From NCBI GenBank assembly GCA_021464415.1, contig CM038467.1, positions 21,360,011 to 21,424,010 on the forward strand: a DNA stretch of 64,000 nucleotides, read 5' to 3'. Source of the stretch: Lonicera japonica (Eukaryota > Streptophyta > Magnoliopsida > Dipsacales > Caprifoliaceae). A program made the position numbers and the translations under genes. The notes under the pieces are model-generated. The model was not told where the DNA came from and did not search any database. It worked only from the letters and a program-made list of their open reading frames with translations. This document shows positions 44,393 to 57,800 of this stretch, piece by piece. The number at the start of each line of letters is the position of its first letter. The stretch's first letter is position 1.

Positions 44393-44788
44393 GGATTAAT
44401 TTGGTTCAATCTCTATTATTTCTTCGGTCAAATTCTATCTAATAGAGTTTATTCGAGTATTAAACATAAATTTTTTTTAATGAAATTCGGTCAAAAATAT
44501 CTATATAATGAGTATATCATCTTCGCAAAATTTAATCAACAGCTTCAAATTAGAAGTGGACGCAATAAATATTTTATACACGTACATTTTTTACCATTAA
44601 AACTTTAGATGATGATCTCACCTACTTATAAATTGAATATTCTGAATGAAATTTGGTCAAGACTATCTATTCAATATAGAGATCATCTTTACCAAATTTT
44701 ATCATAAAAAATTTATCTGTTTAACTTTCGAACTTGAGTTTATTGGACAAAATTGAGCCGAAAGTAATGAAGATGGGCTAAATCTGTT
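44393..44788. repeat. Foldback MITE-like repeat, copy B
   Basis: The left arm (TCTCTATTATTTCTTCGGTCAA...ATTAAACATAAATTTTTT) pairs with the right arm (AAAAAATTTATCTGTTTAAC...TTGAGCCGAAAGTAATGAAGA). An inner hairpin (AAATTTGGTCAAGA / TCTTTACCAAATTT) lies in the right half. It is a relative of 12800-13190. Ends are approximate. Confidence 0.55.
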
Positions 44789-46210
44789 AAGACAAATGAC
44801 CCTTGAGTATGATTGCACGCATAAATTTTAGCTGTATTTGATTAATTGAAAATGTTATGGGAGGTTTAGGCAGTAAAAAAAATGTATGATAGTATGCTTA
44901 ATCGACGTCGTAAATGAAAAGATTGTAATTTATCTTTTAAATTATTTTTACGATTTGATGTAAATCAATTGCAAATAAAAAGTATTGCAGATGATTCTTA
45001 CCAAACATTTATGCACGTAATATTTCATTTACATTGAAAATAGTTGTAATTGCAATAAGCTTTCAATGAACAAAACAAAAGATCTACTAATTTTTATGAA
45101 AAGTTGAAAAAATAAAGAAAATACTACTAATTTTATGATCGGAAAAATACTACTAATTTATTTGAAAAGTTGAAAAAATAGATGATCTACTTTGCGAAAC
45201 ATTCTTCAATATTTTTTTATTTCTGGAGAACAGTTTCTCTTACCTACTACTCAAACAAATTTATTCCATAGAAAACAAAATTCTAATAAGATGTTTTATC
45301 AAATCACTTAGGGTCTATTCTTTTTGCGTGATTTTAAGATATTCATTAATTTTACGAAACGATAAACTTTCACTTTTCTATTTTTCAAATTCCAACTTTT
45401 GCTCAAACCCCAAATTTTTTTTTTATTACATTGCTTATTTAGTAACATAATACTCTTTCCTTAACTTGTACCCCACGTACTCCCCATTCTTTTCAACTTT
45501 TTTACGTATCTTCAAAATTTTCTTTTATTGATTTAACTAACTGATCATAACAAGGAGGGAAGGCTAGCAAGCTTTTTTTTTTTTCCATCTCTGTCTAGAA
45601 ATTGATAAAAGCTAAAGTATAGAATTTAATATTATTATACGAACTCAAAATGTTAAAAGTAAGTAGCGTGTGGAACATGTGTTACAATTTTGTGAACAAA
45701 ATAAACCACAGATTTTAAAAAAATATTTATCAAGAGAGTTGTTTTCGTCGATAAAGATCCAATTATTATTACTTTAAAAAATAAACTTATTTCAAAAAAA
45801 AAAGAGAAGAAAACGCAATAACTTTGAATAAATGTGTGCTTTTTTTTTCTAGTGGTATTAGATGTCTGAACCAATTTTCACGCATCTCGATTAATACTTA
45901 TTTGTAGTAGAACACGCTGGTATCCGACAATTTTTTTTGTAGTTATCGAAATTCGATTTAAAGAGATCACAGTTAAATCGATAACTAAAATTGCTCTCGA
46001 ATAACAAATGATTTCTTTCTTTTTTTGAGTGACAATAACAAACGCTTTATTTCACTGCGTCACAAAATGATGTTAATAGAAAAATTGCAGCTGTAAGAAA
46101 GCCCAACAACCCCAATCGAAATTTCGAAGACTATCAATTGTAGCCCAAACCCCATGACCAACAAGAAGCCCAGTCCACCTGGTTGTGTTTAATATTTATC
46201 TTTATTATAT

Positions 46211-46661
46211 GAGCAAATAGCCTAAATATTCACTAAACTTTTAATCTAATACTATTTTGACCATCAAATTTGACAATTCCGTTTAATTTGGCTATTAAAT
46301 TTAATGCATTTGTGTGCCACATGACTTTGTGTAAGGTCATTTTGATTATATTGCAACAAAACAACATTTCTCTCCGATAATTCTCGCCTAAATGAAATAC
46401 ACACAGTATATAAAATATAATAATATTTTCAATAAACAACACAAATTAAGCTATTTTATAACCAAAATGATTAAAATCTGCTTAAATGAAGTCACGTGCT
46501 TTGCATATGATTTTATTCCATTCAATTTAATAGCTAAATTGGAAGAAATGACCAAAATGATACTCACTTCAAAGTTGAATGGTTAAATTGATTCATTTTA
46601 AAGTTTGATGGCTAAAATGCTACTAAATCAAAAGTTTCGTAGTCATTTAAACTATTTACTC
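46211..46661. mobile_element. Foldback MULE-like MITE with 9-bp target duplication
   Basis: The tips are GAGCAAATAGCCTAAAT on the left and, as complement, GAGTAAATAGTTTAAAT on the right. The arms pair imperfectly for well over 100 bp, leaving little loop. TTATTATAT is duplicated exactly at 46202-46210 and 46662-46670, so the Mutator superfamily is likely. The ends do not match the iteron-bearing MULE, so it is another family. Confidence 0.75.
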
Positions 46662-46670
46662 TTATTATAT

Positions 46671-47250
46671 ACTAGAATTTAAAAATATATACAAGTATAC
46701 TGATATTACATAAATTTTAAAATACTTGTAGAGCATGTGAAGTGAATATAAATTCCTAATAAATTTTAGCTAGAGTTATTTTATTTATAAACGCATCAAA
46801 AACTTTCGTCCCTTTTTTTTGTTCAAATACAAAAAAATAATTTTACGTAAAATAATTTTTTCGTATAATATATACTTTTTTATATAAATTATAAACTCAT
46901 AATAACACATAATGTTCGGTATATTACTACTATAATAAAAGTAAATTAATAAATGAGTAATTTTACATAAGTATAAAAAGTTAATATAAAAAATTAATAT
47001 ATCAATGTTTTAATTATTCATTAGTTAGAGCAAAATATAATATAATTATTTAAACTAATACATAATAATTATATTTAATATATTAATTTTTATGTTAAAT
47101 ATTTATATTTATCTAAAATTATTATTAATAAAATGTTGGACAACTATATTGAACGAGAAGAGTGACGGACGGTGCTTTAATTAGTGTAGGTACCGTAAAT
47201 ATCTAATAATGTAGTAGTATCACTTTCTATATAATGGAGAGCGACACATT
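46671..47250. other. AT-rich region upstream of the CGR gene
   Basis: Extremely AT-rich with no gene seen. Its distal end is probably the promoter of the downstream gene; CTATATAATGGAGAG near 47228 could be the TATA region. Confidence 0.45.
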
Positions 47251-47393
47251 GATGAAGTAACATGCATGAGAAATTGAGAATTGACTACATTTTCTCTGTC
47301 TATATTCTGTGCTCAAAGTAAGAAAACGAAACGAACAGATCTAGATCCAATTTCAGCATCTTACAATTCAGCTCTTCTTCTACTTCATCTTAG

Positions 47394-48669
47394 GTATCTC
47401 GATCACTAGGTATTTGTATATGCAAATCTCCGTTTGCAATTTACGAAATTGTGCTTTTTTTTTTTGGACCGTAATTTATTGCTGCTTTTACGGGATGAAT
47501 TTGGCTGTTCAAAATAGTTAATTTTGTTGTGTTTTGGTTGTTCTAACGTGGCTTGCTAATTTGGTTGGCGTTGTTCTACGATGCTGGAAAATTGGGGAAA
47601 ATTGTCACTATTGCCGATATAATTAAGGTTTATTTTCTAGTTTGATTCTGTGAACTGAAGTAGAAACTGGGAACTGTAATCTTATGCAATTGACTAATTT
47701 TTGCTTTAATTTGTCATTTTCAATGAGTAATAGAAAAAGGGAAAATAAAATTAAGTCAATCGAGGTGAAGTATCAAAGCATCTCTAATTGAAGTGTACAA
47801 TTCTAGTGTAAATCCTGGGTAGGGTTTACACAAAAGGTATAAACAGCTTCACTTTGGCTCCAATGGATCCTTTCTAAATCATTTTATGGGGAACTTTTGT
47901 GCCAGATAGAGTTAGTAATAATAACTTTTTAGATTTTTTTTAATTACTTTTTAATATTCACCATTGATCTTGTTTAATGTATATTGGCAATTAGGTTTGG
48001 AATGTATCATTATCAATTTTACCAAGAACTGATAGTTGGAAAGAAAGAAAATCAATGTTTGAGAAAGAAATTTAAAAGTGAGAGTTAACTTGTCAGTGTT
48101 GAACATCACCACTTCTTCTGCACATTCTAGATTTTTTACATCTAAGATACTTTGTACATTAACACTTTAAGTAGTTGTTGAAAAGGGAACTTTTTACTGT
48201 TCTCGTATTTCAGTGCCTGGTGATTCTGATGGAGGGTTAGCTAGATGTTTTTTAGATATACACAATCCGTTTCTCCCCGTCGCGGGTTATTCATCATCGT
48301 TAGAGCAGTGCTCATCTATATGTTATACTTGTAAATTTTCATTTGTATTTGAATTGTTGATTTGTAGTTCAGCACTTCACTCTGTTATGTAAGGTCATTA
48401 ATTGCTATATATACGTTTGATCAACCTTTGTGCGAAATTTAAAATGCAACTGTCTTGATTTATTTTCTGAAAATAATGTATGAGAGATCAATTGGTATAC
48501 TGATCACGTACCTAGTGAGCAAGTTATATATTTTAGTTGCATGTTTTTGTCTTGCCGTACAGTTTTATGAAAGATATCATTTAGGTCATATATTCTGTTG
48601 CCAAGGTAAATACAGTTTTATACACAACTTTATTTTGAAAAGTTCATTTGCTGTTTCAACAATTGCTAG
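47394..48669 (+). other. Inferred 5' UTR intron of the CGR gene
   Basis: A donor (CATCTTAG|GTATCTC at 47393/47394, with a second candidate CACTAG|GTATTT at 47409/47410) and an acceptor (TTGCTAG|GTCTTG at 48669/48670) bracket non-coding sequence ending 30 bp before the ATG at 48700. Confidence 0.45.
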
Positions 48670-48699
48670 GTCTTGCGGTCTCATTGCAACTATATAACT

Positions 48700-51099
48700 A
48701 TGTCAAGGAGGCCTGTAGTTTCCTCTAGAGGCTTTCTAGATGATGCCAGCATTCCATTTGGGGGCTCCGTGCAGCCCAAATCACGCCCGTCGCCATTACT
48801 ACCAATTGTAGTTGTGGTTGTGGTAAATCTCAGTTCCTTATCAAGCCCTGTTTCATATTTTTATAGCTTAGCATCATGATTATAATAGGGCATCATTAGG
48901 TGAACAACTTGCATTCCATGTTATGGATAATCAAATATGAGTGACCAAGTTTCCCTATCTCCCCCTTCTTACTGAATGCATTCAACATACTTATTATCGA
49001 GGGCTTTGGGTTCTTTGTAAAGAAACTGAGTTAAGCTGTATTTTTCTTTCTTCTTTCCTTTTGAAATTTGCAGGGGGCATTCCTGATAATTGGCTATCTT
49101 TTTAATGGTTCAGGTTTGTATCTGGTCTATCAACTTGATTACTTATTGCTAAAGACTCAACTTCATATAATTTTTCATCTCCAATGTTTATTATGCACTT
49201 ATGCTATAAATTTGTCGTCTTGAGGCAATAGGAAACTCTCAGTGAATTTATTTCTTGAGATGATTTTGGTACTACACCATGTTGTACATGCATGCTATGT
49301 GGAGGCTTATTTTTTCTGCTATGTATTCTGAACTTCAATATTTTCTGTCTGGGACAGGTGTAAGCTATGGTGATAAAGATGCTTTAAATAGGCTTGAAGG
49401 TAATACGATAAATTTGGTGTAACAATTGATCTCTTTCTTTTATTACAAGTTCATAAATTGAACGGGTTGCCATTTTTTTTTGGCATGTGAGGATTTATAA
49501 CATATGATCTTTAACATATTGGTTCCTCTGAAGTAAGGCGCATCAACTGATTTTAGAAAATATAACTTATGAACTATATTCTATATCTGGCTGAAACATT
49601 TATTTGGCAGAAAATCGTGCCAAAGGAAATAATGCTCCAGCAATCAGCAACTGAAAATTGTCTTACAGGGGATATCTTAACTTTAGTTCCTTTTTATGGC
49701 CCATCTTTGTGTAATAGGCACGGGCAGTATAGGTAAAAAGAGCCATTTTAGATAGGACATTGCTTTCTAACTTAAATACGTACCCTACACGTGCAGGTGG
49801 TGTTTCATGCTCATTAGAAGTTCAAAGAGCTTTGCCCATTTTGAAAAAATCATATGGCGACAGCATGCTTAAAGTACTGCACGTAGGTCCTGACACCTGT
49901 TCAGTGGTCTCTGCATTATTAAAAGAAGAGGATACTGAAGCCTGGGGTGTGGAGCCGTATGACTTAGATGACATTGATAGCGGCTGCAAGAGTCTCGTGC
50001 GTGCCGGCATTGTGCGTGTGTCTGATATTAAGTTCCCTCTCTCCTACCGTCCGAACTCATTTTCTCTCGTCATAGTATCTGATGCTTTAGATTACTTGTC
50101 CCCAAAGTACCTTAACAAGACCCTTCCAGAATTGGCAAGGGTATCTACTGATGGTTTGGTTGTTTTTTCTGGTAATTCTCTTTGAAACCATGCAATATAT
50201 TCATTTCGGAGAACAGCATTTGCACAAGTCCTTACATTGTATAAATTATAAGAGGATCCACAACAGTCCAAAATTGTAGGATAAGTAGGAATCCTATAAT
50301 CCTGTGTTGTATATTAGGTGAAGGATAAAGTTAAGTTTGGCTATGTCCTCATCAAACGAACAGCTGTTGTCTGTTCCCAGAGGGACACCAGTTGTCCGTT
50401 CTGTTTAAATCAAACTGACACCTAGTATCTGTTTAACAAATCAGGAAACTCCTATCCGTTTATATTATATTTTCAGGCTAAACCTTTGTGGAATGCAGAA
50501 AGTGAGTAGCATATATTTTATATATTTATACTACTTACCATACAATATTAACACAATTGTCGATGCTCTAAGGATCATGTTTTTCATGACAAGAATTGGA
50601 CGGTTCCATTTTACATTGTTTTGCAAGTTTTTGATGTTTGAACTTATGAGGGAAACCTTCTATTTGAAGAACTCCAGCTGATAAATCATTTCCATCTATA
50701 GGTTATCCAGGTCAGCGTAGAGCTAAGGTGGCAGAGTTGTCCAAGTTTGGCCGGCCAGTAAGCAACTAATATTTTTGCTGGATTTCTATTTGGTACTTTA
50801 GTTTTTGTTGACCTGTTTTATCTTCTCTACGTTAATGATAAATGGATTATAGCTGAGAAACTATTTAAAAAGAAGGTGATTTTTATAGTTTTAAAGTAGT
50901 AGACAATTAGGGTGCTTAACTCATTGCTTTTGTTTTATATGTGAAGGCCAAAAGAAGGAGCTCGTCTTGGTGGATAAAGTATTTTCTTCAAACCAAAATG
51001 AAAGAGAATGGATCTGCAACTAAAAAGTTCGAGCAGGTTGCAGCTAAAAATTCGTACGAGCCCGCTTGCCAAGTTTTCCACCTCAAATCACACCATTGA
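48700..51099 (+). CDS. CGR3: CGR2/CGR3-type Golgi pectin (homogalacturonan) methyltransferase
   Basis: Six exons, 48700-48822, 49074-49113, 49358-49399, 49797-50171, 50702-50757 and 50947-51099, give 262 residues. The start MSRRPVVSSRG, a single membrane anchor at about 34-52 (LLPIVVVVVGAFLIIGYLF), then a lumenal methyltransferase-like domain: VLHVGPDTCSVVS (SAM-binding loop), EDTEAWGVEPYDLDD, SFSLVIVSDALDYLSPKY, GYPGQRRAKVAELSKFGRP and RSSSWWIKYF. This matches the CGR2/CGR3 family, type II Golgi proteins needed for pectin methylesterification in Arabidopsis. Which paralogue it is cannot be decided by eye, so the symbol is tentative. All junctions are GT-AG and keep frame. No odd residues are noted. 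Confidence 0.92.
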
Positions 51100-54000
51100 A
51101 AATCCACAGGCATTTGCGGATCGATTGAAACCGTGCCAAGAACTCTTGAAAAGTTAAAATATACGGGAGTAGTTATTACACGGGTGTCTTATTATGTGAT
51201 AATAGCATTCATTTGATGATATAAGTTGGTTGGAAATTTTGTTAGGAAGATGGAGTAAGTGAAGTCAGCTTTACACACTATATTGTATGCCTACTCTAAT
51301 GTCTTGATAATTGTAAAAGAAAATTCTTCTAAATTATTATGTAAGCATATTGCATAAGTACATATAAAGACAGACTAATGAAAGAAAGAAACGCGATATA
51401 TTTACTGTACTTTTTTTGGTGTATTTTCTTCTTTCCATTGCTGGTAAAATTAAAAGACACCGTTAAGTCATGAGAATTGAACCTCTGCTTCATTATTCAT
51501 TCCTCCTCTACATCTGAATCTGAGTACCTGTAGTACTCGTGGTTTTGAATTTTATAGGAGTTTAGAATTCTAAATAGGTAAACATGGGTGTAACGGACTA
51601 AAAAAAAATGTGACATCATTTAGTTTTTCATGGTTTTTTGGCAATGACAAACTGAAGATAGTCTGTAACCATGTTAATTACGGACACAAGTCTGGTGACA
51701 AATAAATTGTGACAATTTATTTTTTTCAACATATGATCTTGTTGTAATATATAAAGATAATTTCATAATACATTTTTTTTAATGCATGTCATGAATTTAT
51801 GTCAGACATAATAAAAAAGGAGTGTTCTTAAATGCACTTACAAAATTAGTCTTTTTACCCCCACTAAGATTCAAAAGTCAAAACTAAGTCAAACTTAACT
51901 TAAAAAATAGTGTAATTTTTTTCTCACCCCAATTTCTATCTTAGGAAAAAATTATCGCTATCCACCCTTTGTTTTTTGCAGTAGTTTTTTTTTTATCCTC
52001 CATCATATTTTTTTTTTACAACAAAACATCAACATAACTACAAAACAACCATCTTACAAAGTAAAATAGAAAAACAAAGAGAAGGCATAGTTCCAACCAA
52101 TTACAAGGTAAGGAGTTTTTGCAAACATATTTTTATACCTCGTAGTATTTTTTGGTTTTAATTTTTGATTTGGAATGATTATTCTTTTGATCTCGTTTTT
52201 GTAATGTGCTTAATTTTAATTTTTCAAATCTTGTATGACCTTAGGATTTTAGAATTTTGTTCTAGGGTGTATATATATCTTTTTAAATATAGCAAATTTA
52301 ATTAGCCTATTTATATTTGTTTAATATTCTCAAAATCATTATTTTTAATTTTGTGTGATTTTGGTTGCTATGTGCTACATATGATAATTATATTGGTTAT
52401 TTATTTATTTATTTTGAAGTGTTTACTATTAAATTGTTCTTTAAGGAGATTTTTTTTGTTTAACCAATTACTCATGGACATAATTTTTATATTCAACAAC
52501 CTCAAAATTTGATTTGTGTGATATATATATATATATATATATATTTACATACAACAAATTGATCTTTTAATGTTTTTTGTTATAATGAATTAAGACTTAT
52601 ATTTATTTATTTGATAAAAATAAAATTTGTTAAACAAATTTGAAATATGAAGAATAACCAATTAAGAGCAATGAACAGTAAAAAGTTATCTAAAATATCA
52701 CATAATTGCTAAAACTGTATTTATCACAATTAAAATTTTGTATCTTGGAGGTACTAGTTAGACGGAAACGGAAATTTTAATAAAATTTATTAAGAACGAT
52801 GCAAATTTTATTTATTACATCTTATATTAATGAAAAATTTAATATTATTTAATATTTTTATTTTTAGCAACAAAATTTTATCATTTTTGCATTATTTCAA
52901 TAAATTCACCCCACTAATGCTATGAAGGGCAAAATTTCTTGAAAATTTAAAGATTTAATAAGGTAAGAAAACTTTATAGGTACATTTAAAAACACTCATT
53001 AAAATTTAGCATACAATTATAATAACATAAATTATTATAATAAAATTAAGACTTTATGGGTACATTTAAATGTATATTTGGTAATCAAGTCCATAGATCA
53101 AACCAAGGACCTCCAACCCTAGAATTTTACTAGGATAATTTGATCCCTAAAAATTTATTTTACAATCCATTTGAATTTAGGAGTGATGATGAAAAGAAAA
53201 ATAAATTATTAATTATGAAAAAAGAACAACCTTCCATGAACAACTTCAATTATTTTAGAACAACCCGTGTACAGTCTCCACTGTCTCTTCCTCTTTACAC
53301 ATCTCCCGTTCTCTCCGTTCGCGTTTTTCTGTTTTCCGCATCTCATAGATCTTCGAAAGATCAAAGAGGTACTCATCTTCTCCCCCAATTAATTTTTCCA
53401 TCGGATCTTTTGAAGACGACCGAATGTGAATTTTTACACTACTCATCTCGAATTTGTTGGGTTCTCCACTTTGATGCCTGTGTGTATAATTATTTCACCT
53501 CGATTTCATAAATTCTAGTGTTTACAGATGCAGAGATGATATATATATGTACACATTTAGGTATTACATTTTCTCTTTGCTTGCTTTATGTATGGTCAGC
53601 TCTATTGCCAAACCAATGTGCAATTGTGCTAGGATCCCAGTACAAGTTATTCAGGCACCACTTCCACTTCCACTTCCTCTTGCAATTGTAATTTCCTTTT
53701 ACATAAATCATTCCAAATCAAAACATTTGAGACCACGGTAAATGTTTCTTTTATTAGCATTGTGGTTTTACTAGAATTACGCTTTGGTATGTTTGGGAAC
53801 CTCAATTCCAAGCATTTAGTGGAACTGGAACAAAAATAATTTTACTATTCGAGTTACAAAATAGGGTTCCCGTTATCAAACACACTTGCAGAGTGTTTCC
53901 AATTCCAAAGTTTTGATTTGGAATTGAGTAGAAATAAGTCTAAATCTGTAACTAATATTTTTCCAATTATAATTCCAAAGCTTGGAAGTGTGATTCCTTG

Positions 54001-54847
54001 ACACAACCTTAGAAAGTTAAAACAATGTGAAGTAGGAGCTAGAAGAACAATTTTCTCGGTTCTATTTCTTGCTCCTTTTGTGCAACCATAGTTCACAGCA
54101 ACACTCAGTGCATGCTGTCTTGTGTTATTTGAAATACTACAGAAAAAGCACTGCATGGAGAGACCTTAGTACTGTTGAGTATACTTACTGTGTGCTTGAC
54201 TAAGGCACTTTTGTTAGTCTTCTCCTCCTGTATTTTTGCTATAATTTGTCTTGATAGGAATTCTCTACACTAGATTATTTGTTTGTTAATTGTGAAAAAT
54301 GAACCGAAAAGAGTTGCATATCAACTACTATTTTAGTCATCGTTTATGATGTTCCCATTCTCGATCTTGATAATTCGCTGTCCTTTTTGGTTTTGCGATA
54401 TTTTTTGTTTGTTTTGTTTTGAACTTTGAACTTAGTTATATCACATGTATGTTCTTGACTGGTTAGTGGTTTCAAAAATAATATTGAGTTCAATGTTAAA
54501 CGTTAATGCAATTATTAAAGCTCTGTTTTCTTGGGGAACTAATATTGCGAAATGAGAAGTCAGCCTATTTAAGCACTTCGCTGGTGTGGAACTAGAGGCA
54601 TTCCAATGATTGTCAATGCCTGTTCTAATTTACTTTTGTTTCTATTTTTAACAGATTTTTCTTCCACTTCTGATGTTTATTATTCCAAAGTTTTCCGGGT
54701 ACAGTCGGCCCCACCGTTTTGTGACTAACTGGTAATATTCATATGCCTAGTTTGTTACGATGCTTAGAACTTGTCTTTCGTTCTGCTTCTGCCTCCGTGG
54801 ACCATTTGGGTGCTAATGTGCACCACTTTTGAGCTTAAGCATTCTCC
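51100..54847. other. Region between CGR and TBL genes; mostly no feature
   Basis: 51300-53100 is AT-rich with no gene seen ((AT)n near 52518-52543). From about 53260 the sequence becomes CT-rich (TCTCCACTGTCTCTTCC), which fits a promoter and 5' UTR of the TBL gene with one or more leader introns. At 53790-54005 imperfect inverted repeats (GGAACCTCAATTCCAAG-type) hint at a MITE. No further coding gene is supported. Confidence 0.45.
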
Positions 54848-57800
54848 ATGGCTGGAAGAGATCACCACCACCCTCCTCAGAAGAAAAACACTTCTTTCTC
54901 CTCTTCCTGCTGCACCTCCTTCCTCTTCCTCGCTTTGCTCTTATTCGCCTCTCTCTTCCTCGCTTTATCTCTCTTCGGAACCTCTCTTTCTCTTCAACAG
55001 CGGCACTACGAAAGCTTCAAATCCACACCCACAGAAATCAAGACAGAAGTATTGAGCGCATCTTGTGAATACTCAGATGGAAAGTGGATTTATGATCCGA
55101 CAGCAAGATCTTCACGGTACGACTCTACGTGCAAGGAGATATATAAAGGCTGGAGTTGCATTGCCGGGAACAAATCCAATGCTCTTGATATCCTGAAGTG
55201 GCATTGGAAGCCCAATGATTGTGATCTTCCACAGTTTGATCCCCTATCGTTTCTCCAACTTTACAAAGACACCAATATCGGTAACTTTATCTACTTCCAC
55301 TCAACCACTATTTTCTCTCAAAGTACTATCATAGTATCATATATATATAGGGTCTGTTTGATAAAAAGTGGAAAATAGGGGGATAGAATGATTAAGTTTA
55401 ATGAGAAGTTGGAAAAGAGTTGAGTGATTTGGTGAGATGTTCTCCATTTTTTCCTCTTTTTTCATGGATTTTTTTTTCTCACTTAGTGCCCGAAAAATTG
55501 GGTTCTATGGGAAAACCGAAAAAGTAATGGGAAATCCCTGCTTTTAGAGAAACACTATCCAAGCAATGACTTTTGTCTATGATCAGACCTTTCCCTTAAA
55601 AATAGTAATAGGAAATCTGACCAAATCACTTATAACTTTTCCAGCTTCTCATCAAAATTAGTAGTGTTTTCTATCATTTTCCAACTTTTTTTTTATCAAA
55701 CGGCATGTTTTACATGTTCAAATGAAATTTTATTCACACTGGGCTCTTTTTGGCTCCTATAGAAACTTAGGAAAGAAATAAGAAATAACAATTTACATCT
55801 TTGTCTTTTGATTGTTTAAAACCTGAGAAAATAAAACCTTCACTTGCTAGACTGTAAAACAACCAAGTAATGATACACAAACACTTTGTACTGAAGCCCT
55901 TTGCAACGTCATTTTGACCAACAATTTTAACTGTCAGAGAAAAGAACCAGCATGATTGTGCATCTAATGGGATTTCCTTTTTCTTACTAGTTTTAGCATT
56001 TCTAATTTCTTATCTGTATATCTTTCTGGAGGCATGAAATAATGTAGAACAGCAAAAAAGTAGCTCTTTCTTTTATTTTATTTTATTTTAATGGTGTTCT
56101 TTAGTTCTTCCACCAACTGCGTCTAATTAGTATATAAACATGGAATGTTAACTATATAGTCTACTTACTAGCTACTTCCATGTAGGCTTATGCGTGTGCA
56201 CTATAGATAGATAGATAGGGAGAGCGAGCTTGACTATATAATCTGGTTGGTTTTATAACCGGACTGCTTGTAATATTTGTTTTATAAAGTCTTATTATGC
56301 TATTTGTAGGCCTCATGAATCGTTTAACAGTGCAGGGTTTGTTGGCGACTCCTTAAATAGGAATATGTTTGTTTCTCTGTTCTGCACTTTGAAACGAGTA
56401 TCGGGTGAAGTGAGAAAGTGGCGTCCTGCTGGAGCTGATCGTGGCTTCACCTTTCTTCAGTATAACCTTACAATAGCTTATCATCGGACAAACCTTTTGG
56501 TTCGTTATGGTAGGTAAGCTATGCTCGATATAATACAATTACTATGTAACTTTTTTGTATGTTTGTACTAGAGATATTTTATTACAGTTGACTGTACTGG
56601 CTTCATTCTTACATTGTCTAGGTGGTCCGAAAATGCTAATGGGGGTGTGCTAGAATCTTTTGGATATAAGGAGGGTTATAGAGTTGATATTGATGTACCT
56701 GAAGGAACATGGGCTGATGCCCCAAATTTCCATGATATACTTATCTTAAACACTGGACACTGGTAATTATTTTTCTCTCAAAAATTGATCATTTAGATAA
56801 TTTTTTCATTGCGATGACGTCATGTATTGTTTGACCAAATGTCTTCCTATGTCATGGTAGACATTTCTAGCTCATTATTTTGAATGTTATTTTTTTCATG
56901 TTAGGTGGTGGGCTCCTTCAAAGTTCGACCCTGTAAAATCACCTATGCTTTTCTTTGAGAAGGGTATGCCAGTGGTGCCACCAATATCTCCTGACATTGG
57001 CCTTGATATGGTTTTAAAACGCATGGTATATCATTCTTCTTTTGATTCTGGGATTCAACTATAAAAGAAACATTTAGAAAAAAGGGTTCTTTCTTTAGGA
57101 GAAGCCCCAGATCGACCCATTGTGTTGTGAACTATACATTTATGCTGCAAGTATTAATTCTAAATTGGCCCATCTATTAGACAATACTTTTGCAGAGTGC
57201 ACAATTTTTCACAGTTCAAGATTCATTATTGCTAAACTTCACCTTATGGACATTTTCTACTAGTATTTTTAAAAAAATTAGTAAATGATTATTTTTAGAA
57301 CTTTTGTATACTAGCAAATATGTTTTCTTAAGATGGAGGGTGTTTCAGTTAAATTTGAAAATAAGAACAAAATAATGGTCCTTATAAAAGAAACAAAGGT
57401 GATGGAACCGTGCTGACTAGAACTGATGTAAATCTGACTATACATATGTTACCAGTTGTGCATGTTTTCTTAAATCTTTGATGAATTTTAATAATAGGTA
57501 TCATATGTGGAGGCAAGAAAGCGACCGGGTACAATCATTTTCTTTTGTACACAGTCCCCTCGGCATTTTGAAGGAGGTGACTGGGATCAAGGTGGTTCCT
57601 GCCAGCGTTTACAACCTTTGTTGCCACAAGAGGCAAGTCCACTTTCGTTAACAACACTCCATTTGTCTCAAATTAAAAGTCCTACATATTCCTTTTTCAG
57701 ACATCTTAAATTCAGCTTCTCATTTCTAAATTGACATGAATTAATCTCATTTACCAAAGTTAACCTTCTACTACAGAAGCTAGCAATTATGTTGATTAGA

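Larger units (their letters stand above)
41696..46201. other. Gene-free region upstream of the DUF21/CBS gene
   Basis: The first ~600 bp contain the probable 5' UTR and promoter of the minus-strand gene (GA-rich run near 42165-42185). Beyond that I see two 20-bp palindromes (42691-42772) and a foldback repeat (44393-44788); the rest is AT-rich with no supported gene. Confidence 0.5.

Noticed and set aside
53140..53511. 123-codon frame before the TBL gene
   Set aside because: The second half is CT-rich leader-like sequence; composition and lack of motifs fit a promoter and 5' UTR rather than a gene.
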